Source of the DNA: Stentor roeselii
Lineage: Eukaryota; Ciliophora; Heterotrichea; Heterotrichida; Stentoridae
Reading direction: 5' to 3'
DNA: 64,000 nt
Assembly (NCBI GenBank): GCA_006503475.1
Contig: RSEH01000163.1
Span: forward strand, 45,830 to 109,829
Shown: positions 1 through 9,537 of the stretch, in pieces
Position numbering within the stretch: position 1 is the first letter of the stretch
Layout of the letters: each line of letters begins with the position of its first letter
The notes under the pieces: generated by a model
What the model saw: only the letters and a program-made list of their open reading frames with translations
What the model was told of the DNA's origin: nothing
Databases searched by the model: none
Program-made: the position numbers and the translations under genes

Positions 1-1
1 A

Positions 2-226
2 AAAGAATTGATTATAAAACAAAGTATGCACTATTTTGCTATACTAAGTAAAGATTTTAGATTAGTATGCCATTCAAAGCAGATAAATATACTGGATTAC
101 AATTCAAAAAGAGAATTATTATCACAATTGAGTAAAGAAAATAGTAGTATTGATATAAGCAAGGACTACTTAATAATAGATCATTATTATAAAAACAACT
201 TTGAAAAGAAATATTTTGCGTTTTGA
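2..226 (+). CDS. C-terminal end of a class C GTPase-like protein (5' part outside window)
   Basis: The frame is open from the first bases and ends in TGA at 224-226, so this is the last ~74 codons of a gene beginning upstream. It matches the C-terminal domain of the complete class C proteins here: a strand, a YNSK-x-EL helix start (compare YNSKEELIDII in the gene at 5238) and a closing YLIIDHYYK-type strand. Function of this domain is unknown. The ATG at residue 8 is internal to the domain and is not a credible start. It is one of only two clear TGA stops among the genes of the window. The next gene, a class A GTPase, follows 179 bp downstream on the same strand. Confidence 0.8.
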   Translation, partial: KELIIKQSMHYFAILSKDFRLVCHSKQINILDYNSKRELLSQLSKENSSIDISKDYLIIDHYYKNNFEKKYFAF

Positions 227-382
227 GCGTTCAATAAGTTAATGCTTATTATAATTTAGCATTGAATTATATTGATTTATTTATATATTGTTGAATATTT
301 ATATAATAAACCAAATTCAACTCATTTAAATCTGATGCAGTCTTACTATATAATCTATATAAAAATATATATTTAAACAAAT

Positions 383-388
383 GTCTAC
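383..388 (+). promoter_or_regulatory. GTCTAY upstream motif
   Basis: GTCTAC 18 bp before the ATG at 406. The same hexamer (GTCTAC or GTCTAT) lies within about 15-60 bp of many starts in this window; a core-promoter or initiator role is inferred from position only. Confidence 0.4.
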
Positions 389-405
389 TATAATAAAAAT
401 TGTAA

Positions 406-1791
406 ATGTCCATAAAAGCCTTAAAAACAAATGAGCCTATTGAACCATACGACTACAGCTTATTACTTATAGGAGCAAGTGGGAATGGAAAATCAACATT
501 TCTGAATACTTTTGCCAATTTTAACCTTTATAAAACTCCAATAAATCTAGTTCCGATTATATCATGCAAGAAATATCCTATAGTTCCATTTGAATATCAG
601 GATGATCTTCCTGAAAAGAATGATCCTCAAACAGGCAAAAGCCAAACAAAGCATGCTCATTTCTATAAAATCAGAAGTAAATACACCAAAAATAAAACCA
701 TTTTAATTGTAGACACTCCTGGACTTGCATCATCAGGTGGTGTAAATGAAGATGACTTGAATGTAAATACAATAATCGATGCAGCTAGAAGAGTGAAAAG
801 CTTCAATGCAATAATAATTCTAGAAAAATCCAGCACTAACAGACTGAATCCACTAATCGAATATAATCTGTTTAGAATCTCAGAGATCATACCTTTTGAT
901 TTTGAAAATAGATGTATTCTTGCTTTTAGTTTTTATACTGGAGATATTCTGTTTGAGGATGAATGGTTTCCTTTTCCGATACAATTTAAAATAAAATTAA
1001 ACAACTCAATATTTTCTTTGTCAGGACAAGAATATAAAAATAAACAGAAAAAACTTAATGAGGCATTAATTACATGGAAAAATCTTAAAAAATCATTCAA
1101 AAAATTTCTGTTGAAATTAGAAAATTTAAATAGCATCCCAACTGAGCAATACAAGGAATTGTTCAGGGCTCACAATGAACTCAATATAAAATTTGCTGAG
1201 TATAAAGTTTTGATTGAAAATATCGAAAAAGTAAAACAATCTATTACCAGTAATCAAACCGAAAGAATAAAATTAATGAGTTGGGAAACTACTGATTATT
1301 ACAATACAATGTGTCGTGAGCATAAAGTTATATGCCATGAGCGCTGTCATTTGAGTTTAAATGAACAAAATGGTACTGACTATTTTAATAATTGTGCATG
1401 CATGAATATTGATAAAAAATGCAGAGTATGCAATTGTGGGTCATTTACTCATTTTCACATATTTAAAAAACCTACAATCCAGTCAAGAACTATTGAAGAA
1501 TTTCTGGGTAGTTTATCAATCAATCCTAGCGTTAATACAAAGAATGAAATAGATCAAGCACTTAATGCAAAGGAAACGGAATTGATTTTTGAATTAGTCA
1601 AGGTAGAAACTTCAATATCAAGAATTTCACCAAATTATAAAATTTCAGACTATGTTAAGAAAGCGATTCGTCATCTTGATTATACTATAGAGCTAAATAA
1701 ACCCGGAACAAATATTGAAGATGTATTAATTCAAAAAAGAGTTTTTGAAAGACTGGCAAATGGATGGGGAAAACAATTTCAAAGAACTTAG
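406..1791 (+). CDS. class A P-loop GTPase with C-terminal Cys/His module
   Basis: 461 aa. The G domain is N-terminal: Walker A/G1 GASGNGKS at residues 23-30, a GKSQT switch (likely G2 Thr at 81), DTPG (G3) at 103-106 followed by a Ser/Gly-rich loop, LEKSSTNR near 139-146 at the G4 position, and FSFYTG near 174-179. A helical stretch follows, then a Cys/His module at about 300-350 (CREH, CHERC, CACM, CRVCNC, THFH) that probably binds zinc, then a helical tail. GKSQT and DTPG-x-x-S-x-G resemble, from memory, an uncharacterised eukaryotic G-protein family known from fishes and invertebrates. GTP hydrolysis is inferred; partner and pathway are unknown. It is followed 65 bp later by a class B gene on the same strand. 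Stop is TAG. Confidence 0.9.
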   Translation: MSIKALKTNEPIEPYDYSLLLIGASGNGKSTFLNTFANFNLYKTPINLVPIISCKKYPIVPFEYQDDLPEKNDPQTGKSQTKHAHFYKIRSKYTKNKTILIVDTPGLASSGGVNEDDLNVNTIIDAARRVKSFNAIIILEKSSTNRLNPLIEYNLFRISEIIPFDFENRCILAFSFYTGDILFEDEWFPFPIQFKIKLNNSIFSLSGQEYKNKQKKLNEALITWKNLKKSFKKFLLKLENLNSIPTEQYKELFRAHNELNIKFAEYKVLIENIEKVKQSITSNQTERIKLMSWETTDYYNTMCREHKVICHERCHLSLNEQNGTDYFNNCACMNIDKKCRVCNCGSFTHFHIFKKPTIQSRTIEEFLGSLSINPSVNTKNEIDQALNAKETELIFELVKVETSISRISPNYKISDYVKKAIRHLDYTIELNKPGTNIEDVLIQKRVFERLANGWGKQFQRT

Positions 1792-1856
1792 ATTATTTAT
1801 AAATGGATTCGCTTTATACAAAATATTTCTTATTAAATTTTAAATCTATAATAAAA

Positions 1857-3212
1857 ATGAACAAAAGTACTCCTCCAGAAACGCGCTTCTCTCGACTGAA
1901 TAATAATCAAATCAGTCTATCATCTGATGAAAATTTCATGGTTTCAGAAGATTATGTACAGAAAAGCCACTACGATAAAAAAATAATGATAATAGGAGAG
2001 GCTGGCTCGGGGAAATCAAGTCTTTTAAACATGATAATTAATTTAAGTAAACAAAAGAAACTAAAGGAACTGGTTAAACCTGCAATCAACGAAATGAATG
2101 TTAAAGATAAAATAAGTGGTAAAATAAAAACTATAACAAAAGAAGTTCAATATTTTGAAATTGAATACAGTGGTTTTAAATTTCTTTTAATTGACACTCC
2201 TGGCTTCGAGGCAAACTTGATTGAATCATCCGACAATAGGAATATTGAAGCAATATTAAAAGTTGCTACAATTTTAAGCACTTTATCCATATTTCTTGTA
2301 ATAAAGAGTGATCAAATTTATCTTAACTCAAGTATATCAAAAAATATCAAAGATTTACTTCGATCATTTGATCAATTTGAAATAAAATATGATATATATT
2401 TGGTTTTTACTTTTTATGCAGGTAATTTAGAATTCGAAATAAATTCATTACAGTTAATGAATCTTAAAAAAAAGGAAATTAAAATCAATAATAAATTTTT
2501 CAATATAAACAGAACTAAACTTGAGAGAGGAAATTTTGATGCTGATTATGAAAATATATTGAAATCAATAAAAAAATTATTAGATAACTTTTATGAACCT
2601 GCAACAGAGCAAAAATTTAGAATCAAGATCATGTCTATAGGGGAAAATCCTGTGATAAAGAGATTAATTAAAAATCATAAAATTGAAATAGTAGAACACA
2701 AGAACTTATTATGTATTAACTGTGAAACTATTTGTCAATCAAAAATTCAAGTAAATTCATCAGGATGCTTTCCAGAAACATTCCAAAATAATTGTAAATG
2801 CGGGCATAATGAAGAAACTCATTATATTACAGATATAAAAATAAAGAAAAAAAATGATATAAAACATGAAGAGATAAATAAAGGACAAAAATACTCAGAA
2901 AATAGTATGCATATCATTAATTCGAATGCCTTAGAACTAGAAAAAAATCTTAAAAATACAATTAAGAATAATACAAATGAATTAAATAATTTAAAAAACC
3001 CTATAAAAGGAATTATTGAGGCTAGCCCAAATCTTAAAGATAAAATGATAGAATCTAGAAAGGATGATAAATCAAACTATCATAAATCAAAAATTGATAA
3101 TCAAATGAAAAATAATACTCTCAATCAAAACAAAAAAATCGAACCTATAAATAAAATGATCGTAACCAAAAAAATTAAACCTAGCACTCCACAAAAACCA
3201 AAAAAAAAATAA
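1857..3212 (+). CDS. class B P-loop GTPase with zinc-like module and basic tail
   Basis: About 451 aa from the ATG at 1857. An in-frame ATG at 1803 would add 18 residues, but the paralogue at 19734 aligns from 1857 (both begin M-x-x-S-x-PP), so the later start is preferred. G1 is GEAGSGKS at 47-54, DTPG at 113-116, IKSDQ at the G4 position, and FTFYAG follows. A Cys/His cluster at about 286-325 (CxxC, C, CKCGHNEETH) suggests zinc binding. The last ~120 residues are Lys/Asn-rich, low complexity and strongly basic, ending in a Lys run, so nucleic-acid or membrane contact is possible but not shown. It lies 65 bp after the class A gene on the same strand. The only relative in the window is the broken copy at 19.7 kb. 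Stop TAA. Confidence 0.88.
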   Translation: MNKSTPPETRFSRLNNNQISLSSDENFMVSEDYVQKSHYDKKIMIIGEAGSGKSSLLNMIINLSKQKKLKELVKPAINEMNVKDKISGKIKTITKEVQYFEIEYSGFKFLLIDTPGFEANLIESSDNRNIEAILKVATILSTLSIFLVIKSDQIYLNSSISKNIKDLLRSFDQFEIKYDIYLVFTFYAGNLEFEINSLQLMNLKKKEIKINNKFFNINRTKLERGNFDADYENILKSIKKLLDNFYEPATEQKFRIKIMSIGENPVIKRLIKNHKIEIVEHKNLLCINCETICQSKIQVNSSGCFPETFQNNCKCGHNEETHYITDIKIKKKNDIKHEEINKGQKYSENSMHIINSNALELEKNLKNTIKNNTNELNNLKNPIKGIIEASPNLKDKMIESRKDDKSNYHKSKIDNQMKNNTLNQNKKIEPINKMIVTKKIKPSTPQKPKKK

Positions 3213-3545
3213 TGCCTTCGAGCTTTTATTATTATCTAATATAATTTTATACCTCTTAAATTTAATTTATGATTAAAGATTGTTGTGTTATTATCAAGAC
3301 ATATGCTCATGATTTCATAATATCAATTTAATCCAAGAATTCTACTGTTCTTATCATAACATCAAACTATTAGTATCATGATTTATTATTTTCATTAAAA
3401 TCCTATATAAAATATAATTATGAAGATTACAAAAATAATCTTCATTAGGATTGAAGATAATTTTCCATCCCATATAATATTCCTAGGATAATATAAATAT
3501 TAAGAATCCTTAATAAATGTTTGTCTATAAAGATTAATAATTATT
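3213..3545. other. convergent intergenic spacer
   Basis: 333 bp between convergent genes; A+T-rich, with no gene, RNA or repeat that I can recognise. Confidence 0.6.
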
Positions 3546-4925
3546 CTACTTTGACTTTTTAATTGATTGATGCAATTCGTGATATAACTTAATATCCTTT
3601 TTTATCTTGTCTAAGATTTCGGGATCTTTTTCTTTCTCAAGCTGAAATCTTAGATTTTCAATAGCTCTAGGTAAATATTCTGAAATTCTATATTTTGGGG
3701 ATATTAGATGCATATCCTTTTCAGTATTTAATAATGTTAATATAACTTCCTGCTGCTTCATTTCTAATTTATGGATAATCTCTTCGGTACTTGTGTTTAA
3801 GCTTATTATTTTCATTTCTTCCAATATCCCATTAATATCGCTTCTCTCTGACAATGGTTTCTTTTTCATGTGTACATGCTGTTCAGAACTACATTGGCAA
3901 ACTCTGCATCTTTTCTCAGCTCTTATCATGCAAAAACAATCTTCAAAGTATGCTGTTCCTGATGTTTCATTTAGTGCCAACGCACAGTCTTCATGACATA
4001 AAGTTCTATGCTCGGAGCATATTGTATTATAATAATCAGTCGAAACCCATCCGATAGTCATTATTGTTGAACTTGGATTTGATGAGGATAAAGCATTTTT
4101 ACATATTTCAATGTTTTCTAATAAGGTTTTGAATTCTGTAATTTTTTTCATGTTTATATTATATTGCTGAAATAAAAGAGAGTATTGAATAGCGGGAATA
4201 CTATTCATTTGATATAAATTCAATAAAAATTTTGTAAATTTTCTTTCGCTTCTTACCCACATATTAAAATGATCATTCGCCTTTCCAGGTTTACTTCTTT
4301 TAGTTTTATCAATTGAGAAAAGTAAGTTATTTATCTTAATTTTATATTTTATTGGAAATGGAAACCATTCATCTTCAAATAATACTTCACCCTCATTAAA
4401 AGTAAAAGCCATGACAACTCTAGATTCAAAATCTTTGGGAATAACTTGAGATATTCGGCAGAGATTGTACTCAACTATTGGATTCAATCTATTAGTACTT
4501 GATTTTTCTACGACTATAATCGCATTGAATCTGCCAATCTTAGTTGCACAATCTATAATAATTCCAATGTTCATATCATCTTCACTAATACCGCCAGTTG
4601 ATGAAATTCCTGGAGTGTCTACAATTAATATTGTCTTATTATCAGTAACTTTTGAACATACTTTGTAATAATGAGCATAAGTAGTTTGACTTTTCCCTGT
4701 TTTTTGGTCATTTCTTTCTTTTAAGCCATCATCAAATCTTGGATCTATATTCGGATAATTTTTTGATGCAACAGCTACAACAAAATTTTCAATTTTATTC
4801 CCTAGTAAATAATTAATAAAGCTATTCACAAATGTAGACTTTCCATTTCCACTTGCACCAATTAGGAGAATACTAAAATCAAATGGCCCAAGCGTCTGAG
4901 TATGCGGAATAGCTCTTGCAGTCAT
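3546..4925 (-). CDS. class A P-loop GTPase with C-terminal Cys/His module
   Basis: 459 aa from the ATG at 4925. The frame is open upstream to a TTG, but MTARAI at 4925 matches the starts of other class A proteins (MSARAI at 58928; ARAI after a short lead elsewhere). GASGNGKS at 23-30, GKSQT switch, VDTPG near 103, VEKSSTNR at the G4 position, then AFTFNEG where sisters have F-Y-x-G. The Cys/His module reads CSEH, CHEDC, CFCM, CRVCQC, HVHM. Its closest relative in the window looks like the gene at 406 (shared DEWFPFPI segment). It forms a head-to-head pair with the class C gene at 5238, 312 bp away. Stop TAG. Confidence 0.9.
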   Translation of the reverse strand: MTARAIPHTQTLGPFDFSILLIGASGNGKSTFVNSFINYLLGNKIENFVVAVASKNYPNIDPRFDDGLKERNDQKTGKSQTTYAHYYKVCSKVTDNKTILIVDTPGISSTGGISEDDMNIGIIIDCATKIGRFNAIIVVEKSSTNRLNPIVEYNLCRISQVIPKDFESRVVMAFTFNEGEVLFEDEWFPFPIKYKIKINNLLFSIDKTKRSKPGKANDHFNMWVRSERKFTKFLLNLYQMNSIPAIQYSLLFQQYNINMKKITEFKTLLENIEICKNALSSSNPSSTIMTIGWVSTDYYNTICSEHRTLCHEDCALALNETSGTAYFEDCFCMIRAEKRCRVCQCSSEQHVHMKKKPLSERSDINGILEEMKIISLNTSTEEIIHKLEMKQQEVILTLLNTEKDMHLISPKYRISEYLPRAIENLRFQLEKEKDPEILDKIKKDIKLYHELHQSIKKSK

Positions 4926-5237
4926 ATTTTTTATAATAATACAATAGAGTAGTAATAGCTGTATCAAAAATTTTAATTATATAGTCTATAGGATTATAAA
5001 AAATGTTTATTATTAGCAAGACTAGATTTATTACTTCAATATATGAAAAGATCAACAGAATACTCGATAGAATTAAACAATTCTTGTAAGGCTTATATAA
5101 ATTATTTCCTCAGTAGAAACTCTCTGTAATATTCTACCCTCCATATCGTTAATCTTTTCCCATACAATTCTAATCAAATAAGATAAAGGTACTTAACTAA
5201 AGAAATAATATAAAATTATATAAGTCTATATTATAAA
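4926..5237. promoter_or_regulatory. divergent intergenic region between class A and class C genes
   Basis: 312 bp shared upstream region. It carries GTCTAT at 5224-5229 facing the class C gene and another GTCTAT at 4984-4989 (reverse orientation relative to the class A gene). No reading frame of note. A bidirectional promoter is inferred from head-to-head layout, which recurs at 27.05 and 43.7 kb. Confidence 0.4.
5224..5229 (+). promoter_or_regulatory. GTCTAY upstream motif
   Basis: GTCTAT ending 8 bp before the ATG at 5238; one of nine similarly placed sites. Confidence 0.4.
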
Positions 5238-8200
5238 ATGAGCTTAAAAATGATAGAATCATGCAGAGAGCTTGATGAATATGTAAAAAAATACCATGAT
5301 CCCGCACTTCAGATATTTTTGGTAGAGGAAAAATCAACTGAAAATATTCAACTATCAGCCTTCATGATCAATTTTTATGATGAGTTTAATCTGCGCTGCA
5401 AAACATCCTATGATATTCAAAAAATAATTCAAGAAGGTATCAAAAATTATTATGTTGGAAGAAAAATACATATTTATAAAACTAATTCTTCTAAGATGAA
5501 AGATTATATAGTTGCAAACTGCTATACAATAGATATGGATGCTTTTGATCATAATATTTCTGAATTAATTGAAAACTTAACCAATGAAGTACTTGTAGTT
5601 TTTATTCATCGAAATGAAGTTAATATATCTAATAAATTGAATTTATTGACTAAGGTAGAAACAATTAGTATTATTTTCGATAATTATTCAACATATGATA
5701 ATATAAAATTAACTTATCATATATACATAAATACGTACTCTCAATATTTGGAAAAAATCAAAAAGATTATCGAAGCTATACATATAATATTTTCAAAAAA
5801 CAAAGAAAAAAATACTGAATACATGAAAAAAAATATTCATAAGCATAACTGTTTGATTGATTGTATAGATGAATTTATAGAAAAGAACTTTAATATGCAT
5901 AATTATTATGAATACCACATTAATGAAGAAAATTTTAATATATACAATCCTGACTATTTTAAAAAAGATTTATTTCCGAAAATATCTTATAATGGTCCAA
6001 AATTAGTAGGTTGCTATCAAAATTGTTCAGATAAAGATTCACAAAATCTTTTTTTATTTCTTGATAAATTTATTGAATCTAAAACAATCTGCCCTAAATG
6101 TAATACACCTATTTCAGATCATATATTATCACCGTATACAATAAAACCGTGCTCTCTGATAATCACCTCTATGTATTTAATAAATAAAAAAAATTCTTTG
6201 ATTGAAAGATTAAAAACTAGTTCGTCAGAACATGAAGAATCATACAATAAATTAAAAAAAGAAATTGATGAATTACAGGTAAAACTTTATAACTTAAGTA
6301 ATAAAAGTGATCAAAACGATAGATTATATCAAAAAAATGATAAAATAAGAGAAGTAAAAGATGAATTTATTAATGTGATTAAAGAAAAAGATTCTGAAAT
6401 TGCGACCCTTAAAAAAGAAAAAATCGAATTTATGAAGGTAATTGAAGAAAAAGATTCTGAAATCGCAACCCTGAAAAAAGAAATATCAAAACTGAAAAAA
6501 AATAAAATTGAAAATTTTAAAATACATGGAACTGAATGTAATCAAGAAAATTTAGAAACAGATAAAGCTTCAAAAAATAATAAAGAAGAGGAGCTAAATG
6601 ATAAGAAAACCAATAATGTCTTGAAACCTACGCAAGTAGAAAAGACAAATAATAAATTTAGACAAATAGTTTTAGTAGCGGATGCAGGAAGTGGAAAAAC
6701 AACTCTTATAAATCAAATAATAAATATTTTAATGGATAATGATATACATGATCAATTTGGAATGAAAGAATTAATAGAACAAAAAAAGATTTCATTCAAA
6801 AGTTATGAATTTGGAGATTCTTACAAATTCAAATCTATGAATGATCAAATATGTTATGAATTTATAGAAACAAAAGGATTCATTCAAAAATTGGGAAATA
6901 CTATTGATCAACAAAATGTATCTAAAGCAATTCAAGCGATTGAATATATTTCAAATGGAACAATAATTTTTGTGCAAAAATCTGACACTTACAATTCAAG
7001 TTTATCAATTTTAGAGATTCATAAACATATTCTTAACCTAAAAAGTAATACACACAATTTTAAATATCGATTGTGTTATGTATTTACATTTCATGCTGGA
7101 GATTTGATATTTATTGTAAAAAACTTAAATTTTATACCAGATATACAAATCAAGGTTAATATAACTAAGATATGTGGAATGAACAAAAATAAAATTGAAA
7201 AAATTCGAAAACACTGGGAGAAATCAAAAAAATGTATTTTGAAATTAATAAACAAGGTGAATATTGGCATGACTGATGAGGAAACTGAAAAACAATTTAA
7301 TGTTATGAATAAAAATCGTTATGAAAATGAAGAGCTACTTTCAATTATTAATGAATCTAAGGAAAATATTTGTATGGTATTAGGCAACAATATAGAATTT
7401 AAATCTGGTAATAATCAGGCATTTTTTGAGTATAGGATTGAGAATAATGTTCCCATTTTAATATCAAAGATATTAATTGATGAAGAAAACAAAGAGAAAT
7501 CCTTTCAATATATAATAAACTATATAAATTATAAAAAAAGTAAAGAAAGTAATCAATTTTATCTCACAGACCAAGAGCTGAAAAATCAAAAAAAATCTAA
7601 GCAATTAAAAAATATTTTATTATTTACATTATTTCAAGAAGAGAGAATTGAAGAAAATTTGAGAAAATTAACAGCGAAAAAATCTGAAAAGTACTTCTTA
7701 TATAATAAAGCAAATATGGAAATCTGTCATATTCTTGATTGTGATCAACAATATGCAGAATCAGAAGGATCTTGGCCTATTTGCAATTCACAATATGCTC
7801 ACTTTTGTTATACTTGTCATTCGAAAATTCATGATACCCATTATATTTCTAATATTCTAATATATGATCAATTGAATAATGAATTTGTATTGCAAACTAA
7901 GTCCAACACAAGCAGTTTAAAGCAACTCTACAATCCTTCCAACAAACGGAGAATTGAACAAAATGATGAAGAAGTTATCAATTACATTGAAAAGAATATA
8001 AATATCAAGAAGGAAGTTCTTAAAGATGAATTTATAATATTAACAAAAGATTATGAATATGTGTGCAGAACAGATAAAATTGATGAGATGGATTATAATT
8101 CTAAAGAAGAATTAATCGATATTATTAGAAGTAAAAACAAATTGGGATATGATTTTGAAAACCATAATATAATTATTCAATGCATTTTCAAAAGTAATTT

Positions 8201-8252
8201 TGGAGGAGAATATTTCACTAGAAGTAAGAATAGAGCTAAAATTGGGGTCTAA
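5238..8252 (+). CDS. class C large GTPase-like protein (alpha/beta domain, two zinc knuckles, coiled coil)
   Basis: 1,004 aa. In order: an N-terminal alpha/beta region (LQIFLVEE strand, later VLVVFIHR strand), a C-PKC-x4-H knuckle followed by a Cys at about 285-310, a coiled coil at about 320-430 with a repeated EKDSEIATLKKE, a G domain, then a C-terminal half with a second CxxC-x4-H knuckle (CYTCHSKIHDTH) and the YNSKEEL terminal domain. Walker A is ADAGSGKT at 481-488, so the first Gly is Ala. The G3 motif is ETKG instead of DTPG, while FVQKSD at G4 is kept. Nucleotide binding is plausible; hydrolysis is doubtful. An alternative ATG at 5250 matches the start of the paralogue at 11703. Unlike that paralogue it needs no intron. 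Stop TAA. Confidence 0.9.
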   Translation: MSLKMIESCRELDEYVKKYHDPALQIFLVEEKSTENIQLSAFMINFYDEFNLRCKTSYDIQKIIQEGIKNYYVGRKIHIYKTNSSKMKDYIVANCYTIDMDAFDHNISELIENLTNEVLVVFIHRNEVNISNKLNLLTKVETISIIFDNYSTYDNIKLTYHIYINTYSQYLEKIKKIIEAIHIIFSKNKEKNTEYMKKNIHKHNCLIDCIDEFIEKNFNMHNYYEYHINEENFNIYNPDYFKKDLFPKISYNGPKLVGCYQNCSDKDSQNLFLFLDKFIESKTICPKCNTPISDHILSPYTIKPCSLIITSMYLINKKNSLIERLKTSSSEHEESYNKLKKEIDELQVKLYNLSNKSDQNDRLYQKNDKIREVKDEFINVIKEKDSEIATLKKEKIEFMKVIEEKDSEIATLKKEISKLKKNKIENFKIHGTECNQENLETDKASKNNKEEELNDKKTNNVLKPTQVEKTNNKFRQIVLVADAGSGKTTLINQIINILMDNDIHDQFGMKELIEQKKISFKSYEFGDSYKFKSMNDQICYEFIETKGFIQKLGNTIDQQNVSKAIQAIEYISNGTIIFVQKSDTYNSSLSILEIHKHILNLKSNTHNFKYRLCYVFTFHAGDLIFIVKNLNFIPDIQIKVNITKICGMNKNKIEKIRKHWEKSKKCILKLINKVNIGMTDEETEKQFNVMNKNRYENEELLSIINESKENICMVLGNNIEFKSGNNQAFFEYRIENNVPILISKILIDEENKEKSFQYIINYINYKKSKESNQFYLTDQELKNQKKSKQLKNILLFTLFQEERIEENLRKLTAKKSEKYFLYNKANMEICHILDCDQQYAESEGSWPICNSQYAHFCYTCHSKIHDTHYISNILIYDQLNNEFVLQTKSNTSSLKQLYNPSNKRRIEQNDEEVINYIEKNINIKKEVLKDEFIILTKDYEYVCRTDKIDEMDYNSKEELIDIIRSKNKLGYDFENHNIIIQCIFKSNFGGEYFTRSKNRAKIGV

Positions 8253-8457
8253 TAAATAATGAGTAATAAGATATATAAATATAGTCTAGTTAAACTCTTG
8301 ATATAATAATTATGAATCTAATTCATTATATATAAAATAATTTTTTCTAGTATGAATAAAATACAAGTCTAATAATTCTTGATTGATAATATAATGTCAT
8401 TACTCTTCTTGAAAAACTATTGTTTGAAGTATATTCAATTTTTAAGTGAAATATAAT

Positions 8458-9369
8458 ATGGGGTTATGTTGTATTAAATCAGAATCTGAAGATGAAGAGC
8501 ATATTGTTGAAACAAAAAACAACAATCGTAAAGATTCTAATGCTATATCTCCACCTAAAATTGTCGAAATGAAGAATATTGAGGATGATAAAAAGAATAT
8601 AATTCAAGAAGAACGTAAACAAATGAAAAAAAATGAACAAAAACTAGTAATTCCTTCAAATTTATCTGAAAAACTAAAGCAGGCTGATAAAACTTTAATA
8701 GTTTTCGGAGAAGAAGGATCGGGAAAAACAGATTTAATCAAACTATTACTAAATTCAATTGAAAATAATTCTATAGAAAATATTCGATTTAGTGCTGGAA
8801 AAAATGTAGACTACCTCTTAGATTGTCAATTTTTTATTGAAGATCCAGAGTCTAATCTTACAATTGATAGGAATAGATCAGTTTCGACTAGAGGATTAAG
8901 ATTTTACTTTCATGATAATGTTTTATTTGAGGACAAAAAAACAAATAAGTTACTGATTATAGATACACCAGGGATTATTATTGATAGAACTGCTAATAAA
9001 GATGAGGAAGTAATTCAATTAATTGTAAAATCATTAGAAATTAGTAAAAAACCAATCATGCTCTTTGTTCAGAAATCAGATTCGAATTGCTTATATCATT
9101 CAGTTTATTCTTCTTTGGATGAAATTTCAAAATATCTGAAGAATAAAGATTGTCCTATTCTTATTGCATTAACATTTTATGCAGGATCTGCAGTATTCAC
9201 TAAAAAAAGTTTGCCCTTTGATCCTAATTTAATTAAGAAAAAATTTAAGTTCAACAATTTAATTTTTTCATGTCTAGATAATCACAAAAAACGTATGAAA
9301 TTTGCTTCAGAGTATGAAAAATCCAAAAAAAAGGCTTATAAACTTTTGAATTATGCATTTTCGTTATAA
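8458..9369 (+). CDS. class D compact GTPase with N-terminal MG-Cys motif
   Basis: 303 aa from the ATG at 8458; an upstream in-frame GTG is not a credible eukaryotic start. The protein begins MGLCC, as in the class D gene at 38672 (MGIGCCC), suggesting N-myristoylation and/or palmitoylation and membrane attachment; residue 6 is Ile, so myristoylation is less certain here. A charged linker of ~75 residues leads to G1 GEEGSGKT at 84-91, a TRGLRFY segment, DTPG, then FVQKSD and ALTFYAG. The protein is essentially only a G domain and lacks a Cys/His module. Another class D gene follows 168 bp downstream on the same strand, indicating tandem duplication. Stop TAA. Confidence 0.9.
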   Translation: MGLCCIKSESEDEEHIVETKNNNRKDSNAISPPKIVEMKNIEDDKKNIIQEERKQMKKNEQKLVIPSNLSEKLKQADKTLIVFGEEGSGKTDLIKLLLNSIENNSIENIRFSAGKNVDYLLDCQFFIEDPESNLTIDRNRSVSTRGLRFYFHDNVLFEDKKTNKLLIIDTPGIIIDRTANKDEEVIQLIVKSLEISKKPIMLFVQKSDSNCLYHSVYSSLDEISKYLKNKDCPILIALTFYAGSAVFTKKSLPFDPNLIKKKFKFNNLIFSCLDNHKKRMKFASEYEKSKKKAYKLLNYAFSL

Positions 9370-9537
9370 TTACATCGAAATATAATATTAAAGTAATTAC
9401 TTAAAAAGTGTTAACTGTTATTTATATATTTTTATTATTTTTTAGAAATAGACTACCTACTAAGTTTTATAATTATTCAAAGAAACAAATCGATCATCAA
9501 ATGTATAAATTTTATATGATTATTAATTATCTTAATA

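Noticed and set aside
663-1154. Minus-strand frames of 73-75 codons inside the class A gene at 406
   Set aside because: They are antisense shadows of a conserved coding frame, and no homology supports them.
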